Assembly (NCBI RefSeq): GCF_009937955.1
Contig: NZ_AP018439.1
Coordinates: forward strand, 3,720,001-3,784,000
Direction of reading: 5' to 3'
From: Undibacterium sp. KW1
Lineage (GTDB): Bacteria; Pseudomonadota; Gammaproteobacteria; Burkholderiales; Burkholderiaceae_D
Length of the DNA: 64,000 nt
Shown: positions 1-8,339 of the stretch, one piece after another
Position numbering within the stretch: the stretch's first letter is position 1
How the letters are laid out: the number at the start of each line of letters is the position of its first letter
Notes under the pieces: generated by a model
The model's database searches: none
Seen by the model: only the letters and a program-made list of their open reading frames with translations
Told to the model about the DNA's origin: nothing
Program-made: the position numbers and the translations under genes

Positions 1-410
1 GCGACGGTGGCCGACGCGCCATGGAACTGGCGATACGGCAAGCCGGGCTAGTGCCCGGACAGATAGGGCATTTGAACGCCCACGCAACATCAACACCAGT
101 CGGCGACATCAGCGAACTGGCTGCCATCAAGGCGATATTCGGAACAGGTCGCGGCCCTGCCGTATCTGCCACCAAATCCTCAACAGGACATTTGCTCGGC
201 GCAGCAGGTGGTGTGGAAGCGATCTTCACTGTGCTTGCCTTGCGTGATCAGATGGCACCTCCGACACTGAACCTTGCACAGCCAGATCCTGCCTCCGAGG
301 GCATAGAGATAGTCACTGGTACGGCCCGCAAAATAGCTACGGACTATGCCATCTCCAATGGCTTCGGTTTTGGTGGTGTCAATGCCAGCCTGGTATTTCG
401 TCGATTTTGA
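1..410 (+). CDS. fabF: Beta-ketoacyl-ACP synthase II type protein (3' end only)
   Basis: C-terminal third of a condensing enzyme that extends acyl-ACP chains by decarboxylative Claisen condensation with malonyl-ACP. The reading frame is already open at the window edge (codons in frame from base 3), so the start lies outside. Visible signatures are the first catalytic histidine in NAHATSTPVGD, the second in STGHLLGAAGG, and the C-terminal glycine loop NGFGFGGVNASLVF, all characteristic of the KAS I/II family. No fatty-acid genes follow it, so it may be a secondary fabF paralogue or the end of a lipid/polyketide cluster to the left; the fragment cannot decide this. Confidence 0.9.
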   Translation, partial: DGGRRAMELAIRQAGLVPGQIGHLNAHATSTPVGDISELAAIKAIFGTGRGPAVSATKSSTGHLLGAAGGVEAIFTVLALRDQMAPPTLNLAQPDPASEGIEIVTGTARKIATDYAISNGFGFGGVNASLVFRRF

Positions 411-541
411 TTTTTATGGAGGGCTGGAAGAAGAGTTGACATGCAGGCAACCATGAAAAATGTATCTCTAAAGCAAAAACTATACTTTTTCCTTATCATT
501 TTGCTCTGAAATTGCCTTGCAGTGTCAGTTGATCGCTTAGA

Positions 542-1318
542 ATGAATCAAACATCTGGCGATAATAAAATGAATCTTTACCAGTTAGCGGGCATGTTGTG
601 CACGGCAGGCATATTTACAATCCGTCAAAGTGCGTATGCACAAGAACCTATCACAGTTGCCTGGCGTATCAAACCGCCGCATCAATACCTGGAAAATGGT
701 GTGGAAAAAGGCGTATTGCTTGAGCGTGCCAAACAGGTCTTCAGCAATGCGCAAATCCCGCACCGTTTTGTCGAAGAACCGGCAAAACGTATCTGGAGTA
801 ATTTTTCCGGCGGCTCCAAGAATTATTGCTCATTCGGCTGGTACCGTATCCCGGAGAGAGAAACCCTGGTGCAGTTTTCAGAAGTATTTCATACTGACCC
901 GCCGCATACCCTGCTGGTCAGCCCGGCTGCGGCCAAACAAGTGGCTGCGCACCGTTCACTGAAGTCCCTGATGTCCGACCCCAGTCTGACGCTGGGCATA
1001 GTCGATGCAGTGTCATATGGCCCTGAACTGGATACCATGTTCACGACCACTAAAAACAAGGTCGAACGCAGCACTACCCTGCCCATGATCATGGCCCGCA
1101 TGGTAGCTGCCAACCGCGCATCCTATATGCTGATAGACAGGGAAGACTGGGAATACCTGAAGGACAAGGAAGAAAGCCTGAGCCAGACCACGCAAATGGA
1201 TTTACAAGGCATGCCTGCAGGCTTGAACCGCTATATCGTGTGCAGCAAGGATGTCACGGCAGAGCAAATGCGCAAGATCAATACGGCTTTGCTCAAGATA
1301 TATCCGGTGAGGAAATAA
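542..1318 (+). CDS. Periplasmic solute-binding protein, family 3 type
   Basis: About 258 residues. An N-terminal hydrophobic stretch ending SAYAQ looks like a cleavable Sec signal. The body has the layout of the bacterial extracellular solute-binding protein family 3 (PF00497 type): an early PPHQYLENG-like segment, a GxxxERAKQVF segment, and a conserved late ICSKD/VCSKD segment. ATG at 569 (MNLYQLAGM) gives a cleaner signal peptide than the upstream ATG at 542; neither has a clear ribosome site. No ABC permease or ATPase is adjacent, so it is an orphan binding protein; ligand unknown. Such orphans in betaproteobacteria may feed a remote transporter or act as sensors. Confidence 0.75.
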   Translation: MNQTSGDNKMNLYQLAGMLCTAGIFTIRQSAYAQEPITVAWRIKPPHQYLENGVEKGVLLERAKQVFSNAQIPHRFVEEPAKRIWSNFSGGSKNYCSFGWYRIPERETLVQFSEVFHTDPPHTLLVSPAAAKQVAAHRSLKSLMSDPSLTLGIVDAVSYGPELDTMFTTTKNKVERSTTLPMIMARMVAANRASYMLIDREDWEYLKDKEESLSQTTQMDLQGMPAGLNRYIVCSKDVTAEQMRKINTALLKIYPVRK

Positions 1319-1326
1319 CAAGTTGA

Positions 1327-1857
1327 CTAAGCCAGCTTTTCCCACTCATCCCTGAGCAAGGCGTACATAGCGATATCGCGGTGTTTACCACGTGAGAATG
1401 TGGCACCCCGTGCTACCCCTTCTTTCTGGAAACCACAATTGATTGCCACTTTTTCTGAAGCGATATTGTCAATGTTCATGTGAATTTCGAGGCGGTTGAT
1501 GAGCATGGTACTGAACAGATAATTCCTGAGCAATTTGACAGCCTCGGTCATGATGCCTTTGCCGTGCAGGTTTTTGACGAACATGCCATAACCGATTTCG
1601 CGGGAATTGAAATAAGGTACAGTCTTGAAATGGAAAACACGGCCTATGATCTTCTCATTTTCATCAATGATCAAAAACGTCTCGACCTGCTCTTTGGAAC
1701 GTGATTCATCTTCAAATTTCTTCTCTGCCACACCTGGCAACATCAATTCCTGGGACAAAAAATCACCCTTGGCATCAGGGTGATTCATCAGGTCCAACAG
1801 GGTCATGACATCTTCTTTCCTGACGTGGCGCAGGTGAAAGCAACTTCCTTTGATCAT
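1327..1857 (-). CDS. GNAT-family N-acetyltransferase (RimJ/RimL-like)
   Basis: 176 residues from the ATG at 1857, chosen because AGGAG (1865-1869) lies 7 bases upstream; the frame stays open to 1926 without a good start. The protein has the order expected of the RimJ/RimL branch of GNAT: an N-terminal LRHVRKEDV segment, central EIGYGMFVKNLHGKGIMTEA (the acetyl-CoA binding loop, with a variant of the QxxGxG/A signature), and a late IASEKVAINCGFQKEGVARG segment. It likely transfers acetyl from acetyl-CoA to an amine, substrate unknown. It ends 9 bases after the convergent binding-protein gene. Confidence 0.85.
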   Translation of the reverse strand: MIKGSCFHLRHVRKEDVMTLLDLMNHPDAKGDFLSQELMLPGVAEKKFEDESRSKEQVETFLIIDENEKIIGRVFHFKTVPYFNSREIGYGMFVKNLHGKGIMTEAVKLLRNYLFSTMLINRLEIHMNIDNIASEKVAINCGFQKEGVARGATFSRGKHRDIAMYALLRDEWEKLA

Positions 1858-1961
1858 GCATACACTCCTGTGTTGAGCAATAGTACTGGTCGTCAATATT
1901 CTGATATGGACAAAGGCTAGTGACAAGAGTTCCCGAAATCCTTGGGAATATGCAAGAACGC

Positions 1962-2807
1962 CTAGGTTTCCAGCAAACGCCTTTGCCGCTCTTTTTCTTC
2001 AAAGATGGCAGATTCAATTTCTTCCATGACAGCGCCCAGATCAACCGGACGGGTATCTTGTGCAACGATGCCGGTCAATACCGTTTCTGGTGTCAGCAAG
2101 CCTGCGGTATATAGTTTCCAGATTTCCTTGCCAAACTTTGTACCATTAAGCTCAGGTGCAAACTGGCCAAAATAGGTCGCCAGATTGTTCACATCGCGTT
2201 CCAGCATGACGCCTGCTTCGGTATTGCTGGCGGCATCAATTGCCTGCGGCAGATCGATAATCACCGGTCCGTCTTCATCGACGAGGATATTGAATTCAGA
2301 CAAATCGCCATGAATGACACCGGCGCATAACATCAGCACAACCTGATGCAATAACTGGGCGTGGTATTGGCGTGCCAGCTCTGGCGTCAATTCCACATCG
2401 TTGAGGCGGGGCGCGGCATTGCCGTCGGCATCTGTCACCAGGTCCATCAACAATACGCCTTCATGGCAGATATACGGCCTGGGAACTTTGACACCGGCGG
2501 CAGCGAGACGATACAGGGCATCGACTTCGGCGTTTTGCCAGACTTCTTCCTGCATCTTGCGACCATAGCGCGTGCCTTTTTCCATGGCGCGGGCCTGGCG
2601 GCTATTCTTGACCTTGCGGCCTTCCTGGTAAGACGCAGCATTTTTAAAACTGCGCTGGCTGGCTTCTTTATAGACCTTGGCACAACGAATTTCTTCGCCA
2701 CAGCGCACGACATATACTGTGGCTTCCTTGCCGCTCATGAGCTGGCGCATGACTTCGTCGATCAAACCTTCTTCCTGCAGGGGCTGCAGTCGTTTTGGTG
2801 TTTTCAT
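1962..2807 (-). CDS. RIO1-like serine protein kinase (PA4780 family)
   Basis: 281 residues. A RIO-type atypical kinase: ATP-anchoring Lys44 in CAKVYK, catalytic loop HGDLSEFN at 166-173 (Asp168 the expected base), and metal-binding IDLPQA at 184-189 in place of DFG. These match the bacterial RIO1-like group typified by Pseudomonas PA4780. Its substrate in bacteria is not established. It follows the small gene at 2821-3081 by 13 bases on the same strand, so the two are probably cotranscribed. The last residues are Arg/Glu-rich (EEKERQRRLLET). Confidence 0.93.
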   Translation of the reverse strand: MKTPKRLQPLQEEGLIDEVMRQLMSGKEATVYVVRCGEEIRCAKVYKEASQRSFKNAASYQEGRKVKNSRQARAMEKGTRYGRKMQEEVWQNAEVDALYRLAAAGVKVPRPYICHEGVLLMDLVTDADGNAAPRLNDVELTPELARQYHAQLLHQVVLMLCAGVIHGDLSEFNILVDEDGPVIIDLPQAIDAASNTEAGVMLERDVNNLATYFGQFAPELNGTKFGKEIWKLYTAGLLTPETVLTGIVAQDTRPVDLGAVMEEIESAIFEEKERQRRLLET

Positions 2808-2820
2808 CCGGTCAGCGTGC

Positions 2821-3081
2821 TCAGGCTTTGCGTGGCTTGCCGCCAGTTTTTACCAGTTTGACGGGCGCATGGCCGCGTGACTTGTTGCGCATGTCGTAGA
2901 TAGTCTTGGCGTCCTGCTCGGCGCGTTCTTGCGTGCGCATTTCAGCAATATCGTCATGCAGGGTAAAGAAGTCGGCGGCCTGGGCGCGCATGACATGCTT
3001 GATGGCCTCGTCATCGCTGAGGTCAAATCTCTCTGTCATTAAAGTCGTGACTTCATCCAGATATTCTTCATAGGTCATCAT
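2821..3081 (-). CDS. Small conserved hypothetical protein upstream of the RIO kinase
   Basis: 86 residues, soluble, acidic N-terminal half (MMTYEEYLDEVTTLMTERF) and a basic tail (SRGHAPVKLVKTGGKPRKA). No membrane segment or known motif. An AGGAA-type ribosome site precedes the double ATG (3079-3081 and 3076-3078). Being directly upstream of, and presumably cotranscribed with, the RIO kinase, it may be a partner or substrate of it; that is inference from position only. Confidence 0.7.
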   Translation of the reverse strand: MMTYEEYLDEVTTLMTERFDLSDDEAIKHVMRAQAADFFTLHDDIAEMRTQERAEQDAKTIYDMRNKSRGHAPVKLVKTGGKPRKA

Positions 3082-3334
3082 GCTGGTTTTTCCTGTCTGT
3101 CATGAAGTGCGTTTGGAAACTGCGGCTGTGGACTTATTACATCCATGGCAATTTTTATAACGAATGTGGTCAATAAGGTAGGCTAACTTCATAGCGCTGA
3201 TTATGCTCATCGCGCCTGAAAGATTACGCCGAAAGACCAGTATTGTACACGTGCTACCCGCTGACAACGGTGTTGCGCCTGTTCTCGGCTACAATGCCGC
3301 CTTCCCTGAAAAATTCCAGCCTGGATATTATTGT

Positions 3335-4171
3335 ATGAGTATCATCATCCATGAGGCCTTGCGCGCCTATATAGACCCCCTGACCGAGCATGAATTTACT
3401 GCTCTGGAACGCAGCATCCTGACGGAAGGTTGCCGTGACGCCCTGGTATGCTGGGGTGAGATCCTGATAGACGGGCATAACCGCTATGCGATTTGCCAAC
3501 GTCATAACCTGCCCTACAATATTGTTCAAAACGACAACTTCAGCAATATCGAAGACGTGCAATTGTGGATGATAGACAACCATCTGGGTCGCCGTAGTGT
3601 GACTGACTTCCAGCGCGGCATGCTGGCCTTGCGTAAAAAAGAAATCGTGCTGGCCCGCATGAAGGCGCAGGAGGAGCAGGCTCCATCAGCAAATGCTGAG
3701 AGCGAAGTCGCCGTCCCGGTTGTCAAACCTACCCAAAGCCGCCAGGAAATTGCCCGTCTGGCAGGCATCAGCAGCAATGCCGTGGTACAAATAGAAAAAA
3801 TCCAGAAAGCCGCAGCACCTGAGTTGGTACAGGCCGTGCGCGATGGCACTATCTCCATCAGTGCAGCCGCAGCGATTGCCTCCCTGCCCAATGAAGATCA
3901 GGTTGCCGCTGTAGCAGGTGGCCGCAAGGAATTGCAACAAGCCGCCCGCCAGGTAAGGGAAAAAGTACGCGAGCAAAAAGCCCCGGCCAAGCCTGTTGCC
4001 GCCGAAGCCAGCGCACCGGCTGCGATGGAAGGCAGGCAAGACAGTACCAGCAGTAATGTCAACAATGCGGATGAGCTCAACAGCCTGCGCCAACAAGTCT
4101 TGCATCTGCAAACTGAAAACAGTGAATTGCTGAGCCAGATTGCAGCATTGAAAGCTCAACTGGCAGGCTAA
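3335..4171 (+). CDS. ParB/Spo0J-like N-terminal domain protein
   Basis: 278 residues from ATG 3335; the frame is open from 3203, but the homologous-looking part starts at MSIIIHEALRAYI. Residues 5-110 read as a ParB N-terminal fold, including EILIDGHNRYAIC, the usual CTPase/nucleotide box of ParB-like proteins in the form DGHNRY. A helix-turn-helix-like stretch follows (QEIARLAGISSNAVVQIEKI), then ISISAAAAIASLP, and a C-terminal coiled coil of leucine heptads (ELNSLRQQVLHLQTENSELL). This is not the chromosomal parB (no parA next to it, and the box lacks GERR). It is more like ParB-like regulators on accessory DNA. It lies 20 bases upstream of the methyltransferase-like gene. Confidence 0.75.
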   Translation: MSIIIHEALRAYIDPLTEHEFTALERSILTEGCRDALVCWGEILIDGHNRYAICQRHNLPYNIVQNDNFSNIEDVQLWMIDNHLGRRSVTDFQRGMLALRKKEIVLARMKAQEEQAPSANAESEVAVPVVKPTQSRQEIARLAGISSNAVVQIEKIQKAAAPELVQAVRDGTISISAAAAIASLPNEDQVAAVAGGRKELQQAARQVREKVREQKAPAKPVAAEASAPAAMEGRQDSTSSNVNNADELNSLRQQVLHLQTENSELLSQIAALKAQLAG

Positions 4172-4191
4172 CCAAACTAAAGAGAGCGGAT

Positions 4192-5124
4192 ATGAAGAAA
4201 CCCCGGCAAAGCCTGTCCAGCCTGTTCCTGAAGCAGGTGCCTGCGGCTGAGCGCGAGCATATCCGCCGTCTCGAAGAAATACAAAAAGTGCATGAGGGCC
4301 GCCCCTTTCATGTCGATGATGGCAATCTGCGTATCATGTATCTGAACCCCAAGTGCATGCAAAGCGCGATGAAGCTGGATGCGCCGGATGAACTGGTGTG
4401 CGCCTACTCACGCACGGTCATGGGCCTGCTCATGTTCCACCCGCAGCCTCGCCATATCCTTCTGATAGGTCTGGGCGGTGGCTCACTGGTCAAGTACTGC
4501 TATCGCCATCTGCCAGACTGCCGCATCACTGTACTGGAAATCAATGCCGACGTCATCGCCATGCGTGAGCTATTCATGCTGCCGCCAGATGATGAACGCC
4601 TGCAAGTCATTCATTGCGATGCAGTGACCCACTTGCAGGACAATACTTACGATGCCGATGTCTTGCTGCTGGACGCGTATGATGAAAATGGCCTGGTAGC
4701 AGACTTGAATACGGCAGAGTTTTATGCGATCTGCCATGCCAATCTGGTGGCAAATGGCATCATGGTTGCCAATGTCTGGGGCAAACCCAGTGCCCTGGCT
4801 GGCATGCTCAGCCGCTTGCGCCAGCAGTTTGCACGCCAGGTCAGCTGGACGCGCTCACCTGACAGCTATAACCTCATTGTGTATGCCATCAAGGGTGCAT
4901 TGAATCAGGCCGATGAGCATGCGATAAAGACTTTGTCAGACCGGCATCCATCCTTACAATTTTCTGCATTGCAGGACAAGCTGCTCAGCCTGCCCTTGTC
5001 TGCCGATTACGCTGATCCAGAAGAGGAACTGGCAGCACTCAAACTAAGCCTGTCAACCATCATGGTGCCAGACGCCAATGTCCCGCAAAACTATGCAGAC
5101 TGGAAAAAGCAGGCTGCCCAATAA
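4192..5124 (+). CDS. Spermidine synthase-like / SAM-dependent methyltransferase fold protein
   Basis: 310 residues. The Rossmann SAM-binding core is visible: ILLIGLGGGSLVKYCYRHLP (motif I), ITVLEINADVIAMRELF (acidic loop of motif II), VIHCDAVTHL and DVLLLDAYDENGLV. This order is that of the spermine/spermidine synthase superfamily. It lacks the usual N-terminal beta-barrel length and the GGGDG motif of true SpeE, so the product need not be a polyamine. It probably shares a transcript with the ParB-like gene 20 bases upstream. Confidence 0.8.
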   Translation: MKKPRQSLSSLFLKQVPAAEREHIRRLEEIQKVHEGRPFHVDDGNLRIMYLNPKCMQSAMKLDAPDELVCAYSRTVMGLLMFHPQPRHILLIGLGGGSLVKYCYRHLPDCRITVLEINADVIAMRELFMLPPDDERLQVIHCDAVTHLQDNTYDADVLLLDAYDENGLVADLNTAEFYAICHANLVANGIMVANVWGKPSALAGMLSRLRQQFARQVSWTRSPDSYNLIVYAIKGALNQADEHAIKTLSDRHPSLQFSALQDKLLSLPLSADYADPEEELAALKLSLSTIMVPDANVPQNYADWKKQAAQ

Positions 5125-5186
5125 AAAGCATGTAAGGAAACCCGACAAGCGACGACCAATGAATATCCACTCACTGAGGATGGTTC

Positions 5187-5957
5187 ATGAAAGCCTTGCT
5201 CTTATTTGGCGTTTTTTCCTGCGCAGTCAGCAATATGCAAGCCGCAGAAATCTGTAGTAAATCCAGCCCTGCACACACCGTTGCCTTGCTTGAGTTGTAT
5301 ACCTCTGAGGGTTGCGACAGTTGCCCGCCCGCCGACAAAACCATCAGTCGTCTGTATCAAAGCACGGGTTTGAACAGTGAACAAGTCATTCCCGTTTCCC
5401 TGCATGTTGATTATTGGGATTACCTGGGCTGGAAAGATGTGTTTGCCAAAAAGACTTATACCGACAGACAAAGGGCTTTGGCTGATCTTGCGAATAGCCG
5501 CACTGTCTATACGCCAGAAATATTCATCGCTGGCAAAGAACTACGTAGCTGGCGCAATGGCATGGCAGATGACATCCGCCGTATCAATCAAAAACCTGCC
5601 GCGACATCATTGCGTCTGGGCATAGAAAAACTGGCAGATAACAAGCTGTTTTTCACTCTGCAAGGCAATAGCACGCAAGATGCAAAGCTGCATTTTGCCC
5701 TGCTTGAACAAGGCCTGGTGAGCAAGATACAGGCAGGCGAAAACTGGGGTGCCACTTTACAACATGACTTTGTCGCCAGGGAATGGGGTGATGCTTACCC
5801 ACTCGCCGCTGGCAAGCCGGCAAGCTTTGCTGCCCGACTGAGTGTACCTGCCAATGCCAAACGCAAGAACCTGTCGCTACTGGCGTTTGCCCAGGACAAA
5901 CAAGGCAATATCTTGCAGGCGCTTAGCATGCCGCTATGTGAGGCCCTGCAGCAATAA
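5187..5957 (+). CDS. DUF1223 thioredoxin-fold secreted protein
   Basis: 256 residues with a Sec signal ending near SNMQAAE. The LLELYTSEGCDSCPPADKTI segment with a CxxC pair (Cys43, Cys46) and the HVDYWDYLGWKD segment are the hallmarks of the DUF1223 family, which has a thioredoxin-like fold. A GAGGA ribosome site precedes the ATG at 5187. The fold and CxxC suggest a periplasmic redox role, which has not been shown for the family as far as I know. Confidence 0.9.
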   Translation: MKALLLFGVFSCAVSNMQAAEICSKSSPAHTVALLELYTSEGCDSCPPADKTISRLYQSTGLNSEQVIPVSLHVDYWDYLGWKDVFAKKTYTDRQRALADLANSRTVYTPEIFIAGKELRSWRNGMADDIRRINQKPAATSLRLGIEKLADNKLFFTLQGNSTQDAKLHFALLEQGLVSKIQAGENWGATLQHDFVAREWGDAYPLAAGKPASFAARLSVPANAKRKNLSLLAFAQDKQGNILQALSMPLCEALQQ

Positions 5958-6087
5958 CACTGCTCACGCCAGATTTTTGATAGCTTGCGACAAAATTCAA
6001 CGGCCTGGTCTTATTTTTTAAGCAAGCAAGGCATAAATGGCTTAGACTTTCTGCACTTTCATGCCAGTCGCCAAAGGAGCCATCGCC

Positions 6088-6534
6088 GTGAATATACTCG
6101 TCGCTTTGCTGCATCATATCGCCGCCTTTACCCTGGTCAGCACGCTGCTGGCAGAACTTGTGCTGGTGCGTCAGCCGCTTACCGTGTCATCGGCTAAAAG
6201 CCTGCGCTTCATCGACAGCATTTATGGCCTGAGCGCCATGCTCATCATCGTGCTGGGTGTCTTGCGTGTGATGTACTTTGAAAAAGGCCAGGATTACTAT
6301 CTGCATAGCCATGCCTTCATGCTCAAGATGACTGCCTTCATCGTTGTTGGGCTGTTATCCATCTACCCTACTGTGGTATTCCTGCGCTGGGGCAAGGCGG
6401 TAAAACAAAATCAGTTGCCGGTATTTCCTGATGCTCAGGCCAGTACCATACAGACCATATTGAAACTGGAACTGGCTGGGGTCATCTTCATTCTTGCTGG
6501 CGCGGTACTCATGGCCAAGGGTTACAGTATGTAA
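6088..6534 (+). CDS. DUF2214 family inner-membrane protein
   Basis: 148 residues from the GTG at 6088, chosen because AAAGGAG (6073-6079) lies 8 bases upstream; an in-frame ATG at 6061 lacks such a site. Four hydrophobic segments can be seen (ILVALLHHIAAFTLVSTLLA, LSAMLIIVLGVLRVMYF, FMLKMTAFIVVGLLSIYPTV, LELAGVIFILAGAVLMA). The pattern with an early HHIAAF and a central RVMYFEKGQDYY matches the DUF2214 family. Function unknown. Confidence 0.85.
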   Translation: MNILVALLHHIAAFTLVSTLLAELVLVRQPLTVSSAKSLRFIDSIYGLSAMLIIVLGVLRVMYFEKGQDYYLHSHAFMLKMTAFIVVGLLSIYPTVVFLRWGKAVKQNQLPVFPDAQASTIQTILKLELAGVIFILAGAVLMAKGYSM

Positions 6535-6659
6535 AACGGCATGGTTTTGATGAACAAAGGCGACAAGAAAAGTTGTGTAAATGCCTGATTTCTGGCAATC
6601 TTTCCACATCATATAGTGCTGCCATCGCGCTTGGCGGCACAATTATCCGGGACATTGCC

Positions 6660-7031
6660 ATGTATGACGAAAACGACTTTACCGCCGTATCCAAATTCCT
6701 GAAGCTGGGCATTAAAATCACGTTCAAAAACCCCATGGGGCAAAACCCGTCCTTTCAATCGACCTTTCCCACGCCCAAGGGGGCCACTGTCACCCTGGAT
6801 GAAAAAAGCCTCTATGATGTAGAGCGCAAACTGCGTGCCCTGATAGGCAGCGATGTACCGGTCAAGACCAAGCTGGCGCCGTTCGCCTATCTTGGGACGA
6901 ATTTCCGTGGTTTACTGTACTGTACCAAGGGGTCCAACGAATACATCGTGCAGGAGACGCACGACCTGTTTGGCACGGAATCCAAGCGCATAGTACGTAC
7001 TGCTGAACACTTCATACAACTCTTGAGCTGA
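6660..7031 (+). CDS. Hypothetical soluble protein
   Basis: 123 residues from ATG 6660 (GGGA eight bases upstream); the frame is open from 6573. Soluble, no signal peptide or membrane segment. Notable segments are FKNPMGQNPSFQSTFPTPKG and LDEKSLYDVERKLRALIGSDVPV. I do not recognise a family. Codon use resembles its neighbours, and the frame is maintained with sensible composition, so it is probably a real gene. Confidence 0.6.
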   Translation: MYDENDFTAVSKFLKLGIKITFKNPMGQNPSFQSTFPTPKGATVTLDEKSLYDVERKLRALIGSDVPVKTKLAPFAYLGTNFRGLLYCTKGSNEYIVQETHDLFGTESKRIVRTAEHFIQLLS

Positions 7032-7109
7032 CGCCTGCCATACCATGATGGCGTTGACCAGGGCCGTTGATACCGCACTTTAGTCAATCCAGCGCTATTC
7101 TCACTGGTG

Positions 7110-7130
7110 TTTCGTCAATCACCGACGAAA
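7110..7130. promoter_or_regulatory. Inverted repeat upstream of the LiaF/LytSR cluster
   Basis: TTTCGTC (7110-7116) and GACGAAA (7124-7130) form a 7-base inverted repeat with a 7-base spacer, about 100 bases before the first gene of the LiaF-like/LytS/LytTR cluster. It could be an operator for that cluster, but no promoter boxes or known consensus tie it to a regulator. Confidence 0.35.
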
Positions 7131-7232
7131 GCCGTCATTCGCCGAAAGGGGCGCGACAAGCGCCTTTGCTTTGGGTATCTTGATCTCACAGAACAAAAAC
7201 ACAGAAGTTTTTGATGATAGAAAGGTCAAGAT

Positions 7233-7592
7233 ATGTCTGCAAATTCTGAAACCCAGCGCCACAGCAAAGGCAATTTGTTTTTCGGTCTTACCCTGATAGT
7301 TGCAGGTAGCGTCTTTTTGATGGACCGCCTGGACGTCATCCATGCGCTTGATTACTGGTTCTTGCTGCCAGCCATGATCGCCATAGGCGGCCTGGTGGAT
7401 ATCATCAGCCCTGGCAAGCCTGAGCATATTGCCAAAGGCTGCTTCAGCCTGGTTTTTGCCTTGTGGCTGTATGTATCGATAGAACAATTATGGGGATGGA
7501 ACTTCCGCACCAGTTGGCCTTTGCTGTTGATTGCCTTTGGCATACAGCATCTGGTTGGTGGTTTGCTGGCGGCCAGGGACACGCAAAAATAA
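7233..7592 (+). CDS. DUF5668 / LiaI-LiaF-like transmembrane protein
   Basis: 119 residues with about four hydrophobic segments. The GNLFFGLTLIVAGSVFLMDRLDV start is the typical DUF5668/LiaF N-terminal repeat, in which short helices are followed by an FW or YW pair (here DYWFLLPAMIAIGGLVDI and WPLLLIAFGIQHLVGG). AAAGGTCAAG precedes the ATG. It is the first of four same-strand genes running to 10193, with gaps of only 12-48 bases, so it is very likely a membrane component of the system sensed by the kinase two genes down. Confidence 0.8.
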   Translation: MSANSETQRHSKGNLFFGLTLIVAGSVFLMDRLDVIHALDYWFLLPAMIAIGGLVDIISPGKPEHIAKGCFSLVFALWLYVSIEQLWGWNFRTSWPLLLIAFGIQHLVGGLLAARDTQK

Positions 7593-7640
7593 ATATCTAC
7601 ATTATCTACAACGAATGCTCACCAATACCGGATCAATATC

Positions 7641-8327
7641 ATGAAAAACAATAACCCTCAAGGCCGCATCCTGATCGGGGGCATGCTCCTGATTTTTGGC
7701 GCGCTGGCCCTGCTAGACAATCTGAATCTGTTCAACGTACGAGAAGTTTTTCACTTCTGGCCCATGGTCTTCATCTTCGTCGGTGCATTGAAGATTTCAA
7801 AAAGCGACACTACGGCAGGCTACATCATAGGCTGCGGCTTTGTTGGCCTGGGCGCTTTGTTGATACTGCATCACATGGGCATCATTTATTTCCGCATGCG
7901 TGACTGGTGGCCGGTATTCATGATTTTTGCCGGGCTGATGGTCATTTTCAAGGGCAAGATAGGCGATCAGGAAAAACTGATCAACAATGGCACGAACCAG
8001 GATGCGATCTGTAATATCGTTGCTGTCATGAGTGGCAACAAGCTGCAAAACAGCTCCCAGGAGTTTCGCGGTGGTGAAATCAATTGCATCATGGGTGGCG
8101 TGGAACTGGATTTGCGTGCTGCATCGATACAGTCAGAAGCAACCCTGAATGTCTTTGCCATGTGGGGTGGCATCGTCCTCAAGATACCAAATGACTGGAC
8201 CGTGGTTTCGCATGGCTCGCCCATACTCGGTGGCTTTGATGACAAGACCGTACCGCCCATGCTGAATGCGAAGAAGCTTTACATCAAGGGTTATGCCGTC
8301 ATGGGTGGCGTTGAAATCATCAACTGA
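7641..8327 (+). CDS. LiaF-like cell-envelope stress membrane protein
   Basis: 228 residues. N-terminal half: DUF5668-type membrane helices (GRILIGGMLLIFGALALLDN, HFWPMVFIFVGAL, YIIGCGFVGLGALLILHHMG, WPVFMIFAGLMVIF). C-terminal half: a soluble beta-rich domain (ICNIVAVMSGNKLQN, GGEINCIMGGVELDLR, LYIKGYAVMGGVEI) like the C-terminal domain of LiaF/YvqF proteins. In Firmicutes LiaF restrains the LiaSR system; here it is followed 12 bases later by a LytS-type kinase, suggesting an analogous sensing role. The analogy is inference. Confidence 0.82.
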   Translation: MKNNNPQGRILIGGMLLIFGALALLDNLNLFNVREVFHFWPMVFIFVGALKISKSDTTAGYIIGCGFVGLGALLILHHMGIIYFRMRDWWPVFMIFAGLMVIFKGKIGDQEKLINNGTNQDAICNIVAVMSGNKLQNSSQEFRGGEINCIMGGVELDLRAASIQSEATLNVFAMWGGIVLKIPNDWTVVSHGSPILGGFDDKTVPPMLNAKKLYIKGYAVMGGVEIIN

Positions 8328-8339
8328 AGCTAAAGATCC

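Noticed and set aside
3203..3334. Upstream start for the ParB-like gene
   Set aside because: The extra 44 residues look unlike ParB N-termini; the domain begins at 3335.
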